This document shows, piece by piece, positions 10,889 through 21,904 of a stretch of 52,893 nucleotides of DNA. This DNA comes from an archaeon (lineage in GTDB: Archaea; B1Sed10-29; JAJSAI01), in assembly GCA_024274695.1 (NCBI GenBank), contig JAJSAI010000006.1:1-52893 (forward strand). The letters are read 5' to 3'. The notes beneath the pieces are model-generated. The model saw nothing but the letters and a program-made list of their open reading frames with translations, was not told the DNA's origin and did not search any database. Both the position numbers and the translations under genes were made by a program. Position 1 is the stretch's first letter. Each line of letters begins with the position of its first letter.

Positions 10889-12349
10889 ATGCCCTACTGG
10901 GAGGTAGCAGAGGCTTTCATAAAAGAGTATGGTGTTGTAAGGCAACACATTGACTCGTACAACGAGCTCATAACACACAGGATCCCACAGATAATAGAAA
11001 ACTATCCTCTTATTGAAACCAACAAGGAAAACTGTTACATAAAACTGCATTCTGTCAGAATGGAAAAACCAATAGTAGTGGAAGCAGACGGCTCAAGAAA
11101 GCCCATCCTGCCCATTGACTGCAGGCTAAGGAACAAGAGCTACTCCAGCATGATCTACGCGGACATAAGCATTCTGGACGGGGAAAAAGAGATAGACAGG
11201 GACGAGGTGATGATAGGAAAGTTCCCTGTCATGGTAAAGTCCAAGCTCTGTTACCTTTCTGAAATGAGCGAGAAGGAGCTCATCAAAGCAAAGGAAGACC
11301 CCCTGGACCAAGGAGGGTACTTCATAATAAACGGGAACGAAAGATCCCTGGTGAGCATAGAAAACCCCGTCTACAACAGGATAATGCTTGACACGGAAAA
11401 AAGATCAGGACAACTCTTGTACGTCAGCACAGTGTTCTCCCAGAGCATGTACCACTCCGGAAAGAACACTGTGAGGAGAACGCCTGACGGGTACCTTTAC
11501 GTGGAATTTCCCGCATCCCCCAAAAACCTTAACCTGTTCCTGCTCCTCAAAGCCCTGGGCCTTGAAACCACGCAAAAGATACTGAACGCATTCTCCGAAA
11601 AAGCGAGGAACGACGTGTTCCTGAACCTTGAGAAAGTGCAGGCCGAAAGCGCTGAGGAAGCGCTTGACCAGATAGGAAAGAGGCTCGCGGCAAGCCAGTC
11701 AGAGGAATACAGGAAGAGGAGGGCCGCGCACGTTATAGACAACTACCTACTGCCCCACCTGGGAAGAACACCTGAGGACAGGAAGACCAAGGCATTCTAT
11801 CTCATAAGAATGGCCGAAAGGACGATTGAAGGTGCTAGAGGAGAGAGAAAGCCTGATGACAAAGACCACTACGCGAACAAGAGGCTCAAGATATCAGGGC
11901 ACCTGCTAGAAGACCTGTTCAAGCTCGCGCTGACCGCGTTCGCAAGGGACCTGAGGTACCAGGTTGACAGGGCCCACACCAGGAGAAGAAAACTCCAGAT
12001 AAAGACCCTGGTGAGGCCGGACATTTTCACCACCAAGGTGTTCGGAGCCATGGCCACAGGAAACTGGGTCGGAGGAAGAACTGGAGTGTCCCAGCCAATA
12101 GACAGGCACTCGTACGCATCAGCAATGTCACAGATGAGAAGAGTGAGAACCCCGTTGTCCCAGACGTACCCGCACTACGAGGCCAGGGACGCACACCCGA
12201 CGACCTTCGGAAAAATATGTCCTGTGGAAACACCTGAAGGACACAACGTCGGGCTCCAGAAGCACCTTGCGATAGGATGCCTTATTTCCAGCAGGCTCGT
12301 TCCCGACGTTGAGGATGTCCTTAAGAAAATGGGAGTCAAAAGCAAGTGA
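10889..12349 (+). CDS. rpoB2: DNA-directed RNA polymerase subunit B'' (Rpo2 N-terminal half)
   Basis: The 486-aa N-terminal portion of the second-largest polymerase subunit. Typical segments include GGYFIINGNERSLVS, RRTPDGYLYVEFP and RTGVSQPIDRHSYASAMSQMRR, ending with CPVETPEGHNVGLQKHLA just before the split. The split between B'' and B' occurs in many Euryarchaeota and relatives and is a lineage clue. The ATG lies downstream of aaaaggag. The gene is followed within a few bases by the B' subunit. Confidence 0.97.
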   Translation: MPYWEVAEAFIKEYGVVRQHIDSYNELITHRIPQIIENYPLIETNKENCYIKLHSVRMEKPIVVEADGSRKPILPIDCRLRNKSYSSMIYADISILDGEKEIDRDEVMIGKFPVMVKSKLCYLSEMSEKELIKAKEDPLDQGGYFIINGNERSLVSIENPVYNRIMLDTEKRSGQLLYVSTVFSQSMYHSGKNTVRRTPDGYLYVEFPASPKNLNLFLLLKALGLETTQKILNAFSEKARNDVFLNLEKVQAESAEEALDQIGKRLAASQSEEYRKRRAAHVIDNYLLPHLGRTPEDRKTKAFYLIRMAERTIEGARGERKPDDKDHYANKRLKISGHLLEDLFKLALTAFARDLRYQVDRAHTRRRKLQIKTLVRPDIFTTKVFGAMATGNWVGGRTGVSQPIDRHSYASAMSQMRRVRTPLSQTYPHYEARDAHPTTFGKICPVETPEGHNVGLQKHLAIGCLISSRLVPDVEDVLKKMGVKSK

Positions 12350-12354
12350 TTCTT

Positions 12355-14172
12355 ATGAAGAAGGAAGCAAGCGTTTACTGTAACGGGAAGCTCATAGGCT
12401 TCCACCCTAACCCTGAACAGCTCGTGAAGGCTGTCCGGGAAAAAAGAAGAAAAGGAGAACTGCCCTACGATGTCACGGTAGCGTACTATCACGACCTGAA
12501 TGAAGTGTACATCAACAGCGACCCGGGCAGGGCAATGAGGCCCCTCATTATCGTAGAGAACGGCAAGCCCAAGCTCACCAAAGAACACCTGAAAATGCTC
12601 AAGGAGGGCAAGATAAAGTTCAGTGACCTTGTTAGCATGGGGGTCATAGAATTCCTTGACGCGGAAGAAGAGGAAAACGCGTACATAGCACTCAGCGAAA
12701 AAGAGCTGACCCCAGAGCACACTCACCTGGAAGTCTACCCTGCAATGCTCTTCGGGGCAATAGCATCAATGCTACCGTACCCTGAACACAACACCTCGCC
12801 CAGGGACAGCATGGCAACACAGTACATAAAACAGTCCTTGGGGCTGTTCGCGTCCAACTTCACCAAAAGGGTTGACACAAGAGCCCACGTGATGTTATAT
12901 CCTCAGAGAACGCTCGTGACCTCAAAGTTTTACGATGCCCTGGGAGCCAGCAGGAGGCCCGCCGGGCAGAACTTCGTTGTCGCAGTCCTCCCGTACTACG
13001 GTTACAACATTGACGACGCCATAGTAATGAACAAGGCAAGCATAGAAAGGGGCATTGGAAGGACGATGAGCTTCAGGACGTACGAGAACGAGGAAAGGAG
13101 GTACCCCGGAGGACAGAGGGACAGGTTCGAGAGACCCAGGCCAGAAGTCTTCGGCTACAGGGGAGAAGAGGCATACCAGTACCTTGACGAGGACGGGATA
13201 ATAGAGCCAGAGTTTGACGTGAACGAAGGAGACGTGCTCATAGGAAAAACCTCTCCCCCAAGATTCCTTGAGGACGTGAGAGAACTTGAGGTCCTGGAGG
13301 AAAAGAGAAGGGAGAACTCCACCACGGTCAGGCACAGGGAGCACGGTACCGTGGACTGGGTGCTGGCAACAGAAGGCGAAGGGAAGAACAGGCTCGTCAA
13401 GGTAAGAGTAAGGACCCTGATGATACCCGAGATCGGGGACAAGTTCGCGGCAAGGCACGGGCAAAAGGGAGTCATCGGGCTCATAGCAGACGAGGCAGAC
13501 ATGCCCTTCACCGAAAAAGGAATAATCCCTGACCTCATCTTCAACCCTCACGCTGTTCCAAGCAGAACCACGGTCGGATACCTGCTGGAAACCCTCGGGG
13601 GCAAGGTAGCCTGCATGAGAGGAAAAGAAGTTGACGCAACTCCATTTGACGGGGAGAACGAGAAAGACCTGAGGAACTTCATGAAACAGTACGGGTTCAG
13701 GGACTCAGGAAAAGAAATCCTGTACAACGGAATAACAGGAGAAAAGATGGAAGCCAGAATATTCGTGGGAGTCACGTACTACATGAGGCTCAAGCACCTG
13801 GTGGCTGACAAGATGTACGCCAGGGCAAGAGGGCCTGTCCAGATCCTAACAAGACAGCCGACAGAAGGAAGGGCCAGAGAAGGAGGACTCAGGTTCGGGG
13901 AAATGGAAAGGGACACCCTGATAGGACACGGGGCAGCGATGCTCCTGAAGGAGAGGCTGCTTGAAGAGTCTGACAAGGTAATCGAGCACGTGTGCGGAAA
14001 GTGCGGTGTGATAGCAGTGTACGACCAGGTCAGGGGAAGAAAATGGTGCCCGATATGCGGAGAGAGCAAGGACATTCACCCGATTGAAATGAGCTACGCG
14101 TTCAAGCTCCTCTTGAACGAGATAATGGCCCTCGGAATATACCCGCGGCTCGTCCTGAAGGACAGGGTGTGA
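12355..14172 (+). CDS. rpoB1: DNA-directed RNA polymerase subunit B' (Rpo2 C-terminal half)
   Basis: A 605-aa protein with the catalytic-side motifs of the B subunit: GYNIDDAIVMNKASIERG, GDKFAARHGQKGVIG, and a C-terminal zinc site (CGKCGVIAVYDQ... CPICG). I chose the ATG at 12355 rather than the GTG at 12346; gtgat at 12346-12350, which contains the B'' stop codon, then serves as the Shine-Dalgarno sequence. Together B'' and B' form one side of the polymerase cleft. Confidence 0.97.
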   Translation: MKKEASVYCNGKLIGFHPNPEQLVKAVREKRRKGELPYDVTVAYYHDLNEVYINSDPGRAMRPLIIVENGKPKLTKEHLKMLKEGKIKFSDLVSMGVIEFLDAEEEENAYIALSEKELTPEHTHLEVYPAMLFGAIASMLPYPEHNTSPRDSMATQYIKQSLGLFASNFTKRVDTRAHVMLYPQRTLVTSKFYDALGASRRPAGQNFVVAVLPYYGYNIDDAIVMNKASIERGIGRTMSFRTYENEERRYPGGQRDRFERPRPEVFGYRGEEAYQYLDEDGIIEPEFDVNEGDVLIGKTSPPRFLEDVRELEVLEEKRRENSTTVRHREHGTVDWVLATEGEGKNRLVKVRVRTLMIPEIGDKFAARHGQKGVIGLIADEADMPFTEKGIIPDLIFNPHAVPSRTTVGYLLETLGGKVACMRGKEVDATPFDGENEKDLRNFMKQYGFRDSGKEILYNGITGEKMEARIFVGVTYYMRLKHLVADKMYARARGPVQILTRQPTEGRAREGGLRFGEMERDTLIGHGAAMLLKERLLEESDKVIEHVCGKCGVIAVYDQVRGRKWCPICGESKDIHPIEMSYAFKLLLNEIMALGIYPRLVLKDRV

Positions 14173-14177
14173 TTAAG

Positions 14178-16826
14178 ATGATGATACCGAAAGAGATAGG
14201 ATCCGTAAGGTTCGGGATACTTGACCCTGAAAAAATAAGGAAGATGTCCCAGGTAAGGGTCATCACCCCTGACACTTACGATGACGACGGATACCCGATA
14301 GAAGGAGGGCTCATGGACCTTAGGATGGGAGTAATAGACCCTGGGCTGAGGTGCAAGACCTGCTCGGGAAGGCCAGCAACATGCCCAGGTCACTTCGGCC
14401 ACATAGAACTCGTAAGGCCCGTCATCCACATAGGCTACGTGAAAATAATCTACTCTCTTCTCAGATCAACCTGCCGGAAGTGCGGCAGGATACTACTACC
14501 AGAAGACGAAATAGAGACCCTGAAGAGGATCCTGTTCTCCGAAGAACTCCCAGAAAAGCCATCCCACGAGGAAAAAGAAGGGGAAGAAGAACTCAAGACA
14601 AGCGTGGAAGAAGAGGAAATGGAGCAGATGGCCCTCAACCTGATAGACAAGAGCAAGAGGATCACAAAGTGCCCCCACTGCGGAGAAGAGCAGGGGAAGA
14701 TAAAGCTTGTCAGGCCAACCACGTTCTACGAGAACGATCAAAGACTGTTCCCATCACAGATCAGGGAAAGGCTGGAGAGAATCCCCGACGACGAGCTCAG
14801 GATATTCGGGATAGACCCGAAGGTCGCAAGACCTGAATGGGCTGTGCTGACAGTACTCCCTGTTCCTCCCGTGACCACAAGGCCAAGCATCACCCTGGAA
14901 ACAGGGGAAAGGTCAGAAGACGATCTCACTCACAAACTCGTGGACATAATCAGGATAAACCAGAGGCTCGCTGACAACATCTCCGCAGGAGCACCACAGC
15001 TCATCATAGAGGACCTGTGGGACCTTCTCCAGTACCATGTCACCACATACTTTAACAACAACGTGAGCGGGATACCCCCCGCAAAGCACAGGTCAGGAAG
15101 AGCACTTAAAACACTGTACCAGAGGCTGAAAGGAAAGGAGGGAAGGTTCAGGTACTACCTCTCAGGAAAGAGGGTCAACTTCTCTGCCAGGACAGTAATC
15201 ACTCCTGACCCCAACATAAAAATAGAAGAAGTGGGCGTGCCTCAGCAGATCGCCGAAGAACTAACAGTCCCCGTGACTGTCACGGAATGGAACATAGACA
15301 AGCTAAAGAAGATGGTACTGAGCGACAAGTACCCGAGAGTAAAGTACGTGATAAGCCCTGAAGGACGCAAGAAGATAATAACAGAATTCAACAAGGAAGA
15401 AGTGGCAGAAGAGCTCGCGCCAGGGTACGTCGTAGAAAGACAACTGCTGGACGGGGACGTGGTAGTATTCAACAGGCAACCGTCACTGCACAGGATGTCC
15501 ATGATGGGACACCTTGTGAGAGTAATGCCAGGAAAAACATTCAGGCTGAACGACGCCGCTGCAAGACCGTACAACGCGGACTTCGACGGAGACGAAATGA
15601 ACCTGCACGTGCCACAAACCGAAGAAGCCAGACAGGAAGTAGAAGAGCTAATGCTAATACCTAAGAACATCATCTCAGTAAGGCACGGGGAAGCGATCAT
15701 GGGCGCTAACCTGGAACAGGTAACAGGAACGTACCTGCTCACCAAGGGCAACAGAAAGTTTGACAGGAAAACCGCGATGAGACTGCTCGGAAGAATAGGA
15801 ATCAAAGACCTGCCCAAGAAGGAAACGTTCACAGGAAAAGAAATCTTCAGCATGCTACTACCAGACGACCTGAACGTAGAGTACATTGGAAAAACGTGCA
15901 AGAAATGTGCCACCTGCGAAAAAGAAAAATGCCCGTTCGAAGCTTACATAAAAATAAAAGACGGAAAGCTCGTGGCAGGAGCTGTAGAAGGAGCGGGAGT
16001 GAAGAGCCCTGGGCACATAATAAAAGAGATTTATCACAAGCACGGCCCGCAGGCAGCTGCTGATTTCATAAACAACCTGACCGTGCTCGCCCTGCACGTG
16101 ATCTCAGAAATCGGTTTCACCACGAGCCTTGAAGAAGGAGACCTTCCTGAAGAGATACTGAAGGAAATAAAGAAGGTCGCCGACAAAGCAGAAAAAGAAG
16201 TTGACAAGCTCATAGAAAAGTACAAGCAAGGGCAACTGCCGGAAGTTCCTGGAAAAACGCCGGAAGAAGTTCTTGAAGACCTGATAATGGCAGAACTGAG
16301 CAAGGCCAGGAAGATCGCGATAAGCCTCACCCAGAGGGGCCTTGGCCAGGACAACGCTGACGTTATAATGGCGACGATAGGAGCCAAAGGAAACCCACTC
16401 AACCTCGTGCAAATGCAGGGAATGCTGGGCCAGTCCAGCCTCAGAGGAAAGAGACTTACCCAGAGAGGATACAGGTACAAAATGCTTCCCCACTTCAAGC
16501 CAGGCGACATATCCGCAAAGCCAGGAGGGTTCATAAAAAGCAGTTTCAAGAAAGGCCTTGACCCAATAGAAGCATTCCTCCAGGCTATGAGCGGAAGGGA
16601 CAGTATAGTGGACAAGGGAATTAACACCTCAAGGTCAGGGTACTTCTACAGGAGAGCCCTGCACGCCATGCTGGACATGTGGGTGAGAGAAGACGGAACA
16701 GTCAGGGACTCATCCGGAGCGATAATACAGTTCAGATTCGGAGAAGACGGAATAAACCCGATGAACACGTGGAACGGAAAAATAGACGTGGACAGAATCA
16801 TAAAAGAAGTGAAAGAGGGATCATGA
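14178..16826 (+). CDS. rpoA1: DNA-directed RNA polymerase subunit A' (Rpo1 N-terminal part)
   Basis: An 882-aa protein with the absolutely conserved metal-binding motif NADFDGDEM that holds the active-site Mg2+, the N-terminal zinc motif C.TC......CPGHFGH, and the bridge-helix region near the C-terminus ([17 protein letters not shown]). Start at 14178 or 14181 (adjacent ATG codons); the GTG at 14169 overlaps the B' stop and lies in a gtgat Shine-Dalgarno sequence, so is not preferred. The coding end overlaps rpoA2 by 4 bp. Confidence 0.97.
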   Translation: MMIPKEIGSVRFGILDPEKIRKMSQVRVITPDTYDDDGYPIEGGLMDLRMGVIDPGLRCKTCSGRPATCPGHFGHIELVRPVIHIGYVKIIYSLLRSTCRKCGRILLPEDEIETLKRILFSEELPEKPSHEEKEGEEELKTSVEEEEMEQMALNLIDKSKRITKCPHCGEEQGKIKLVRPTTFYENDQRLFPSQIRERLERIPDDELRIFGIDPKVARPEWAVLTVLPVPPVTTRPSITLETGERSEDDLTHKLVDIIRINQRLADNISAGAPQLIIEDLWDLLQYHVTTYFNNNVSGIPPAKHRSGRALKTLYQRLKGKEGRFRYYLSGKRVNFSARTVITPDPNIKIEEVGVPQQIAEELTVPVTVTEWNIDKLKKMVLSDKYPRVKYVISPEGRKKIITEFNKEEVAEELAPGYVVERQLLDGDVVVFNRQPSLHRMSMMGHLVRVMPGKTFRLNDAAARPYNADFDGDEMNLHVPQTEEARQEVEELMLIPKNIISVRHGEAIMGANLEQVTGTYLLTKGNRKFDRKTAMRLLGRIGIKDLPKKETFTGKEIFSMLLPDDLNVEYIGKTCKKCATCEKEKCPFEAYIKIKDGKLVAGAVEGAGVKSPGHIIKEIYHKHGPQAAADFINNLTVLALHVISEIGFTTSLEEGDLPEEILKEIKKVADKAEKEVDKLIEKYKQGQLPEVPGKTPEEVLEDLIMAELSKARKIAISLTQRGLGQDNADVIMATIGAKGNPLNLVQMQGMLGQSSLRGKRLTQRGYRYKMLPHFKPGDISAKPGGFIKSSFKKGLDPIEAFLQAMSGRDSIVDKGINTSRSGYFYRRALHAMLDMWVREDGTVRDSSGAIIQFRFGEDGINPMNTWNGKIDVDRIIKEVKEGS

Positions 16827-17923
16827 TGGAAGAACTCTTCAAAGAATACTCTTATCTCCCGAAAAGCCTGCTGGAAGAGATAAAGGAAAAAGCAAAAGGT
16901 TTAAATAAAGAACAGCTCAGAAAAGTACTTGAAAAGGCAGCCTCTTATTATGAGGTTTCCAAAGTAGAGCCTGGGGAGGCAGTTGGAACAGTCGCTGCCG
17001 AATCAATTGGGGAACCAGGCACCCAAATGACCATGCTAACATTCCACTTCGCAGGAGTAGCAGAAATGGGTATATCCCAAGGGTTCCCGAGGCTGCTGGA
17101 ACTCGTGGACGCTGTGAAAAAGCCGAAGGACCCGATGATGTGGATATACCTGAAGGAAGGCAAGAAAGAAGAAAAAGCAAGGGAATTCGCGGAAAAAATA
17201 CAGGAAAAAAGCCTTGGAAAAGTGGCTGTCATAAACGAGGACCTGAAGGAAAAAAGCATAGTAATAGAACTCAAGACCAAAGGAATAAACGCGAAAGAAC
17301 TCGCGGAAAAAATAGAAAAGAAGATCAAAATAAAACCCGCTGAAGTAACAGGCAAAAAAATCGTGATAAAATCAAAGTCATACACCAGGCAGAAGCTCAG
17401 GAGAATAGCAATGAACCTGCACAAGCTCCAAGTGTCAGGAGTGAAAGGAATAATAAAAGCAGGAGTAGTCCAGGAAAACGGGGAGTACGTGGTGCAGACT
17501 CTCGGAACTAACCTGAAAGAAGTGCTGGAAATGCCTGAAGTTGATGCCACAAGAACAGTGTCCAACAACATCCACGAAGTACACAAGGTACTCGGAATAG
17601 AAGCCGCGAGAAACATGCTGCTCTCAGAAATCTCTGACGTGCTAACCGCCAACAAACTCAAGGTGGACATCAGGCACATAATGCTCTTGTGCGACACAAT
17701 GTGCTTTGAAGGGCAGGTGCTCCCAATAGGAAGGAAAGGGGTTTCAGGCAGGAAAACATCAGTCTTCGCAAGAGCTGCTTTCGAGGAAACGGTCGCGCAC
17801 CTGCTCAACGCCGCGATAAGCGGTGCGGAAGACGAACTGAAAGGGGTTGCTGAAAACATAATAGTCGGGAAAACAATACCCCTCGGAACAGGAAGCGTTA
17901 AACTCAGCATGAGTAGGAAGTGA
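16823..17923 (+). CDS. rpoA2: DNA-directed RNA polymerase subunit A'' (Rpo1 C-terminal part)
   Basis: A 366-aa protein with the trigger-loop region [28 protein letters not shown] as a conserved block (start near residue 53) and the C-terminal jaw block with [19 protein letters not shown]. An open frame extends upstream inside rpoA1, but the family starts near [12 protein letters not shown], matching the ATG at 16823 (or the ATG one codon later), which overlaps the rpoA1 stop as ATGA. A charged Lys-rich insertion region occupies residues ~110-195. Confidence 0.96.
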   Translation: MMEELFKEYSYLPKSLLEEIKEKAKGLNKEQLRKVLEKAASYYEVSKVEPGEAVGTVAAESIGEPGTQMTMLTFHFAGVAEMGISQGFPRLLELVDAVKKPKDPMMWIYLKEGKKEEKAREFAEKIQEKSLGKVAVINEDLKEKSIVIELKTKGINAKELAEKIEKKIKIKPAEVTGKKIVIKSKSYTRQKLRRIAMNLHKLQVSGVKGIIKAGVVQENGEYVVQTLGTNLKEVLEMPEVDATRTVSNNIHEVHKVLGIEAARNMLLSEISDVLTANKLKVDIRHIMLLCDTMCFEGQVLPIGRKGVSGRKTSVFARAAFEETVAHLLNAAISGAEDELKGVAENIIVGKTIPLGTGSVKLSMSRK

Positions 17924-17928
17924 ACAGG

Positions 17929-18225
17929 ATGGATGTGAACACAGCGCTCAAAAAAATGCTCAAGACAGGACAGCTGGAGTTCGGATACCGCAGGGGAGTC
18001 AAGAACCTCCTCGCGGGAAACGCGAAAGCAGTCATAATCGCAAGCGAAGGGCCTGAAAGAATAAAGAGCGACATAATAAAATACGCGTCAGCAGCGGGCG
18101 TGCCAGTGCTAAATTTCCCTGGCACCAGCCTGGAGCTCGGCAGAGCCTGCGGAAAACCTTTCCTGATAAGCACAATAACAGTGCTAAACCCAGGAGACGT
18201 TTCAGTAAAAGAGGTTGAACAATGA
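17929..18225 (+). CDS. rpl30e: Ribosomal protein L30e
   Basis: The 98-aa protein has the L7Ae/L30e fold pattern: LEFGYRRGVKNLLAGNAKAVIIASE, then VPVLNFPGTSLELGRACGKPF. L30e binds rRNA kink-turns in the large subunit. The start is the ATG at 17929; the GTG at 17920 overlaps the rpoA2 stop and is less likely. It overlaps nusA by 4 bp, in the usual archaeal order between rpoA2 and nusA. Confidence 0.95.
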   Translation: MDVNTALKKMLKTGQLEFGYRRGVKNLLAGNAKAVIIASEGPERIKSDIIKYASAAGVPVLNFPGTSLELGRACGKPFLISTITVLNPGDVSVKEVEQ

Positions 18226-18629
18226 GAAAACTGAGCGCCGAAGAAATAGGGTACATGAACCTGTTCGAGGAGATGACCAAAGCAAAGGTCATAGACTGCA
18301 TCCTCAAGGACAATGACATAACTTTCATAGTAGACAAAGGGAACATCGGGCTCGCGATCGGGAAAAAAGGAGTGATCGTAGAAAGGGTTAAAAACAAGAT
18401 GGGGAAAGAGATACACGTATACGAGTACTCCCCCGACCCAAAACAGTTCGTCAAAAACCTGCTGTTCCCAATAAAGGTGAACGAGGTAACCATTGAAGAT
18501 AACAAGATGATTATAAAAGTAAACCCTGAAGAAAAGAAGAGAGCCATCGGAAGGGATGGTAAGAAAATAAGAAATGTTAAAGAAATCATGGAAAGGCACT
18601 TTGGTATAACCGAGATCAAGGTCATGTGA
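18222..18629 (+). CDS. nusA: NusA-like transcription termination/antitermination protein
   Basis: The 135-aa archaeal form consists only of two KH domains: the first around residues 40-60 ([19 protein letters not shown]) and the second around 105-125 ([17 protein letters not shown]). It lacks the bacterial NusA N-terminal and S1 domains, as normal in archaea. It binds RNA and probably acts with the polymerase or in ribosome assembly. It starts at an ATGA overlap with rpl30e. Confidence 0.94.
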   Translation: MRKLSAEEIGYMNLFEEMTKAKVIDCILKDNDITFIVDKGNIGLAIGKKGVIVERVKNKMGKEIHVYEYSPDPKQFVKNLLFPIKVNEVTIEDNKMIIKVNPEEKKRAIGRDGKKIRNVKEIMERHFGITEIKVM

Positions 18630-18640
18630 GGGTGAAAATA

Positions 18641-19069
18641 ATGCCAGGAGAATTCGCAGCAAGAAAACTCGCGAGGGACAGACAAAGGTTCAGGTGGAAG
18701 TCTGTCAAGTACGTGGAAAGAATGAGGCGCAAAATGGGTAAAGCAGCCGACCCGCTGGAAGGAGCGCCTCAGGCCACGGGAATAGTCATAGAAAAGACCA
18801 GCAGGGAGCAGAAGCAACCTAGCTCTGGACTCATCAAGGCAGTGAGAGTCCAGCTTAGGAAGAACGGTAAAATGGTCACCGCGCACGTTCCAAAGGACAA
18901 GTCAATAAACTACATTGACGAGCACGACGAGGTCATGATAGAAGGCCTTGGAGGATCACAGGGAGGAGCGATAGGAACCATGTGGGGGATAAAGTACAGG
19001 GTAATAAAAGTGAACGGAGTCGCCCTATTAGAAATAAGGAAAGGAAAGAAGGAGAAGCCGAGGAGATAA
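18641..19069 (+). CDS. rps12: Ribosomal protein S12
   Basis: A 142-aa decoding-centre protein of the small subunit. It has the archaeal S12 pattern with [15 protein letters not shown] and the conserved [17 protein letters not shown] stretch near the C-terminus. The start is the ATG at 18641, with gagggtga 7-10 bases upstream; the GTG at 18626 overlaps the nusA stop and is not preferred. S7 follows after one base. Confidence 0.96.
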   Translation: MPGEFAARKLARDRQRFRWKSVKYVERMRRKMGKAADPLEGAPQATGIVIEKTSREQKQPSSGLIKAVRVQLRKNGKMVTAHVPKDKSINYIDEHDEVMIEGLGGSQGGAIGTMWGIKYRVIKVNGVALLEIRKGKKEKPRR

Positions 19070-19070
19070 C

Positions 19071-19670
19071 ATGAACGCACTCGTTTTCGGCAAGTATGAC
19101 ACAAAGGTTGAGGTCGCGGACCCCGGGCTGAAAGCATACATTAACCTAGAGCCCAGGATAGTAGTGCACACCCAGGGAAGGCACGCCAAGAAGAACTTCG
19201 GACGGAAAAATGTTCACGTCGTGGAAAGGCTCATCAACAACCTGATGAGAAGCGGCACTGGAGGAAAGATAGGAGGAAAGCTCATAAGAGACAGGGGAGC
19301 CTGCGGTAAGAAGACAAAGGTCATGAACGCTCTGATGGAAGCGTTTGAGATAATAGAAAAAAGGGAGAAACAGAACCCCCTGCAGGTCCTGGTAAGAGCC
19401 ATAGAAAACGCGGCCCCGAGAGAAGAGGTCACCAGGATCAGGACAGGTGGAGTAATCTCACCCATTGCTGTTGACATTTCTCCACTGAGAAGGCTTGACA
19501 TAGCCCTCAGGAACATCGGGCTGGCCGTCGTGATACAATCATTCAACAATCCCAAGTCTTTTTCTCAGGCCATTGCCGATGAGATAATCCTCGCGTCCAA
19601 GAACGATCCTGCCAGCTACGCCATCAAAAGGAAGCTGGAGATCGAGAGAATCGCCAAGAGCTCAAGGTGA
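19071..19670 (+). CDS. rps7: Ribosomal protein S7
   Basis: A 199-aa protein initiating assembly of the small-subunit head. Family segments: HVVERLINNLMRSGTGGKIGG, the conserved AIENAAPREEVTRIRTGGV, and the C-terminal ADEIILASKNDPASYAIKRK. It follows S12 with a one-base gap and precedes EF-2, as in other archaea. Confidence 0.97.
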   Translation: MNALVFGKYDTKVEVADPGLKAYINLEPRIVVHTQGRHAKKNFGRKNVHVVERLINNLMRSGTGGKIGGKLIRDRGACGKKTKVMNALMEAFEIIEKREKQNPLQVLVRAIENAAPREEVTRIRTGGVISPIAVDISPLRRLDIALRNIGLAVVIQSFNNPKSFSQAIADEIILASKNDPASYAIKRKLEIERIAKSSR

Positions 19671-19677
19671 GTTTTAG

Positions 19678-21873
19678 ATGGGAAGAAGAGAACAAATGGT
19701 AGAAAAGATAAAGGAATTAATGGACAAGCCTGAGATGATAAGGAACATAGGAATCGTGGCGCACATAGACCACGGCAAGACAACCCTGTCAGACAACCTT
19801 GTGGCAGGAGCAGGCCTGCTGAGCGAACAGCTTGCCGGGAAAGAGTGCGTCATGGACTCCTACGAGCTGGAAGCAGAGAGAGGGATCACAATCTTCTCTG
19901 CTAACATCTCCCTCGTTTTCCCTCACCAGAACAAGGAGTACCTTGTCAACATGATTGATACCCCCGGGCACGTTGACTTCGGAGGAGCCGTGACAAGAGC
20001 AATGAGGGCCGTTGACGGAATCATACTCGTCGTGTGCGCCGTGGAAGGAGTAATGCCTCAGACTGAAAGGAACCTGATAACCGCACTAAAGGAAAAGGTA
20101 AAGCCCGTCCTGTTCATAAACAAGGTGGACAGACTCATCAACGAGCTCCAACTGGACGAGAACCAAATGCAAGAGAGACTGCTGAAGATCATAAACAAGG
20201 TTAACGAGCTCATAAGAAAACACGCTCCAGAAGAGTTCAAAGAATCCTGGCAGGTCAGGGTACAGGACGGGTCAGTGGCCTTCGGGTCAGCGTATAACAA
20301 CTGGGCCATCTCCGTTCCCCTGATGCAGGAGACTGGGATAAAGTTCAAGGACATATACCAGTACTGCAGGGACGGCAAGCAGGACGAGCTTGCCAAAAAG
20401 ATCCCAGGACACAAGGCAGTCGTGGACATGATAATAAAACACATTCCTAACCCCAAGGACGCGCAGAAGTACAGAATACCGAAAATATGGAAGAACGGAG
20501 ACCTCAATTCGGACATAGGAAAGGCAATGCTTTCATGCGATCCTAACGGGAAGACCGTGATCATGATAACCAGCGTGGATATTGATCCGCACGCTGGAGA
20601 AATCGCCACAGGAAGAGTGTACTCCGGGAAGGTCAGGAGAGGAATGAAGCTCCACATGATAAACTCTAAGACAGTGGACACAGTACAGCAGGTCGCGTTC
20701 TACATGAACACCGGAAGAGCGCAGGTGGACGAGATTCCTGCAGGGAACATTGCTGCGCTCTCCGGGCTCAAGTCAGCCTTCGCGGGAGAAACCGCTGCCG
20801 AGGAAGAGATAGCTCCTTTCGAGTCAATAAAACACTATTCAGAGCCAGTCATGACAAAAGCGGTAGAGGCAAAGAACCCAAGAGACCTCCCCAAGCTCAT
20901 TGAGGTCCTGCACGACATTGCCAAGGAAGACCCCACCGTGAAGGTGGAAATAGACGAGGAAACCGGGGAGCACAGGATCTCAGGAATGGGAGAACTGCAC
21001 CTTGAAATCATAGAGCACAGGATCTCCCACGACAAGGGAATCCCGATAACAACATCTCCTCCTATAGTCGTGTACAGGGAGACCGTGAAGTCAACAGGAC
21101 AGCAGATAGAAGCGAAGTCTCCTAACAAGCACAACAGGTTCTACATCGTCGTGGAGCCCCTGGAGGATGAAGTGTACAAGGCAATAATAGAGGGAGAAAT
21201 CCCAGAAGGAAAAATAAAGGACTCAAAGACCCTTGCCAAGAAACTCGCAGAGTACGGCATGCCCCTTGACCAGGCCAAGGGAATCTGGGAAGTGAAGAAC
21301 GGGAACGTGTTCCTGGACAACACCAAGGGAGTTCAGTACCTGAACGAAGCCAAAGAGCTTATCCTGCAAGGGTTCGAGGAGGCCATGGAAAAAGGGCCTC
21401 TGGCCAACGAGAAGGTTACCAAAGTAAAGGTAAGGCTCGTGGACGCTGTCCTGCACGAGGACGCGGTCCACAGGGGTCCGTCACAAGTAATCCCAGCAGT
21501 AAAAAGAGGAATACTAGCGGCGATACTCACCGCGGACCCGATACTCCTGGAGCCAAAGCAAAAGATATTTATTACCGTGCCCCAGGAATATATGGGTGCT
21601 GTTAGCACGGACATACAAGGGAGAAGAGGGCAAATCCTGGACATAGAACAGGACGGAGAACTCCTCACAATAATAACAAAGGTTCCTGTTGCTGAAACCT
21701 TCGGGTTCGCTGGAGAGATAAGGTCAGCGACCCAGGGCAGGGCCCAATGGTCCACAGAGTACTTCGGGTACGAGCCCCTGCCCAGGGACTTGCAACAGAA
21801 TGTTATAAAAAGGATTAGAGAAAGAAAAGGATTAAAACCAGAGATACCAACCCCTGAAGAACTGCTTTCATGA
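19678..21873 (+). CDS. fusA: Translation elongation factor 2
   Basis: A 731-aa GTPase catalysing ribosomal translocation. G1 [10 protein letters not shown]3 [10 protein letters not shown] and G4 NKVD are all present. The C-terminal loop [16 protein letters not shown] holds the histidine modified to diphthamide in archaea and eukaryotes. Length is normal. It lies between S7 and EF-1A in the str-type arrangement. Confidence 0.97.
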   Translation: MGRREQMVEKIKELMDKPEMIRNIGIVAHIDHGKTTLSDNLVAGAGLLSEQLAGKECVMDSYELEAERGITIFSANISLVFPHQNKEYLVNMIDTPGHVDFGGAVTRAMRAVDGIILVVCAVEGVMPQTERNLITALKEKVKPVLFINKVDRLINELQLDENQMQERLLKIINKVNELIRKHAPEEFKESWQVRVQDGSVAFGSAYNNWAISVPLMQETGIKFKDIYQYCRDGKQDELAKKIPGHKAVVDMIIKHIPNPKDAQKYRIPKIWKNGDLNSDIGKAMLSCDPNGKTVIMITSVDIDPHAGEIATGRVYSGKVRRGMKLHMINSKTVDTVQQVAFYMNTGRAQVDEIPAGNIAALSGLKSAFAGETAAEEEIAPFESIKHYSEPVMTKAVEAKNPRDLPKLIEVLHDIAKEDPTVKVEIDEETGEHRISGMGELHLEIIEHRISHDKGIPITTSPPIVVYRETVKSTGQQIEAKSPNKHNRFYIVVEPLEDEVYKAIIEGEIPEGKIKDSKTLAKKLAEYGMPLDQAKGIWEVKNGNVFLDNTKGVQYLNEAKELILQGFEEAMEKGPLANEKVTKVKVRLVDAVLHEDAVHRGPSQVIPAVKRGILAAILTADPILLEPKQKIFITVPQEYMGAVSTDIQGRRGQILDIEQDGELLTIITKVPVAETFGFAGEIRSATQGRAQWSTEYFGYEPLPRDLQQNVIKRIRERKGLKPEIPTPEELLS

Positions 21874-21904
21874 TAACACAAAAAGACAAAGAGGTGTATG
21901 GGAT

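Noticed and set aside
16679-16822. N-terminal extension of rpoA2 into rpoA1
   Set aside because: The extended part is an out-of-frame reading of rpoA1's conserved end; the A'' family begins at MEELFKE.
16948-17910. Very long minus-strand ORF (320 aa) opposite rpoA2
   Set aside because: It is the antisense shadow of a highly conserved polymerase subunit; its composition (Ser/Leu rich) is typical of reversed coding sequence.
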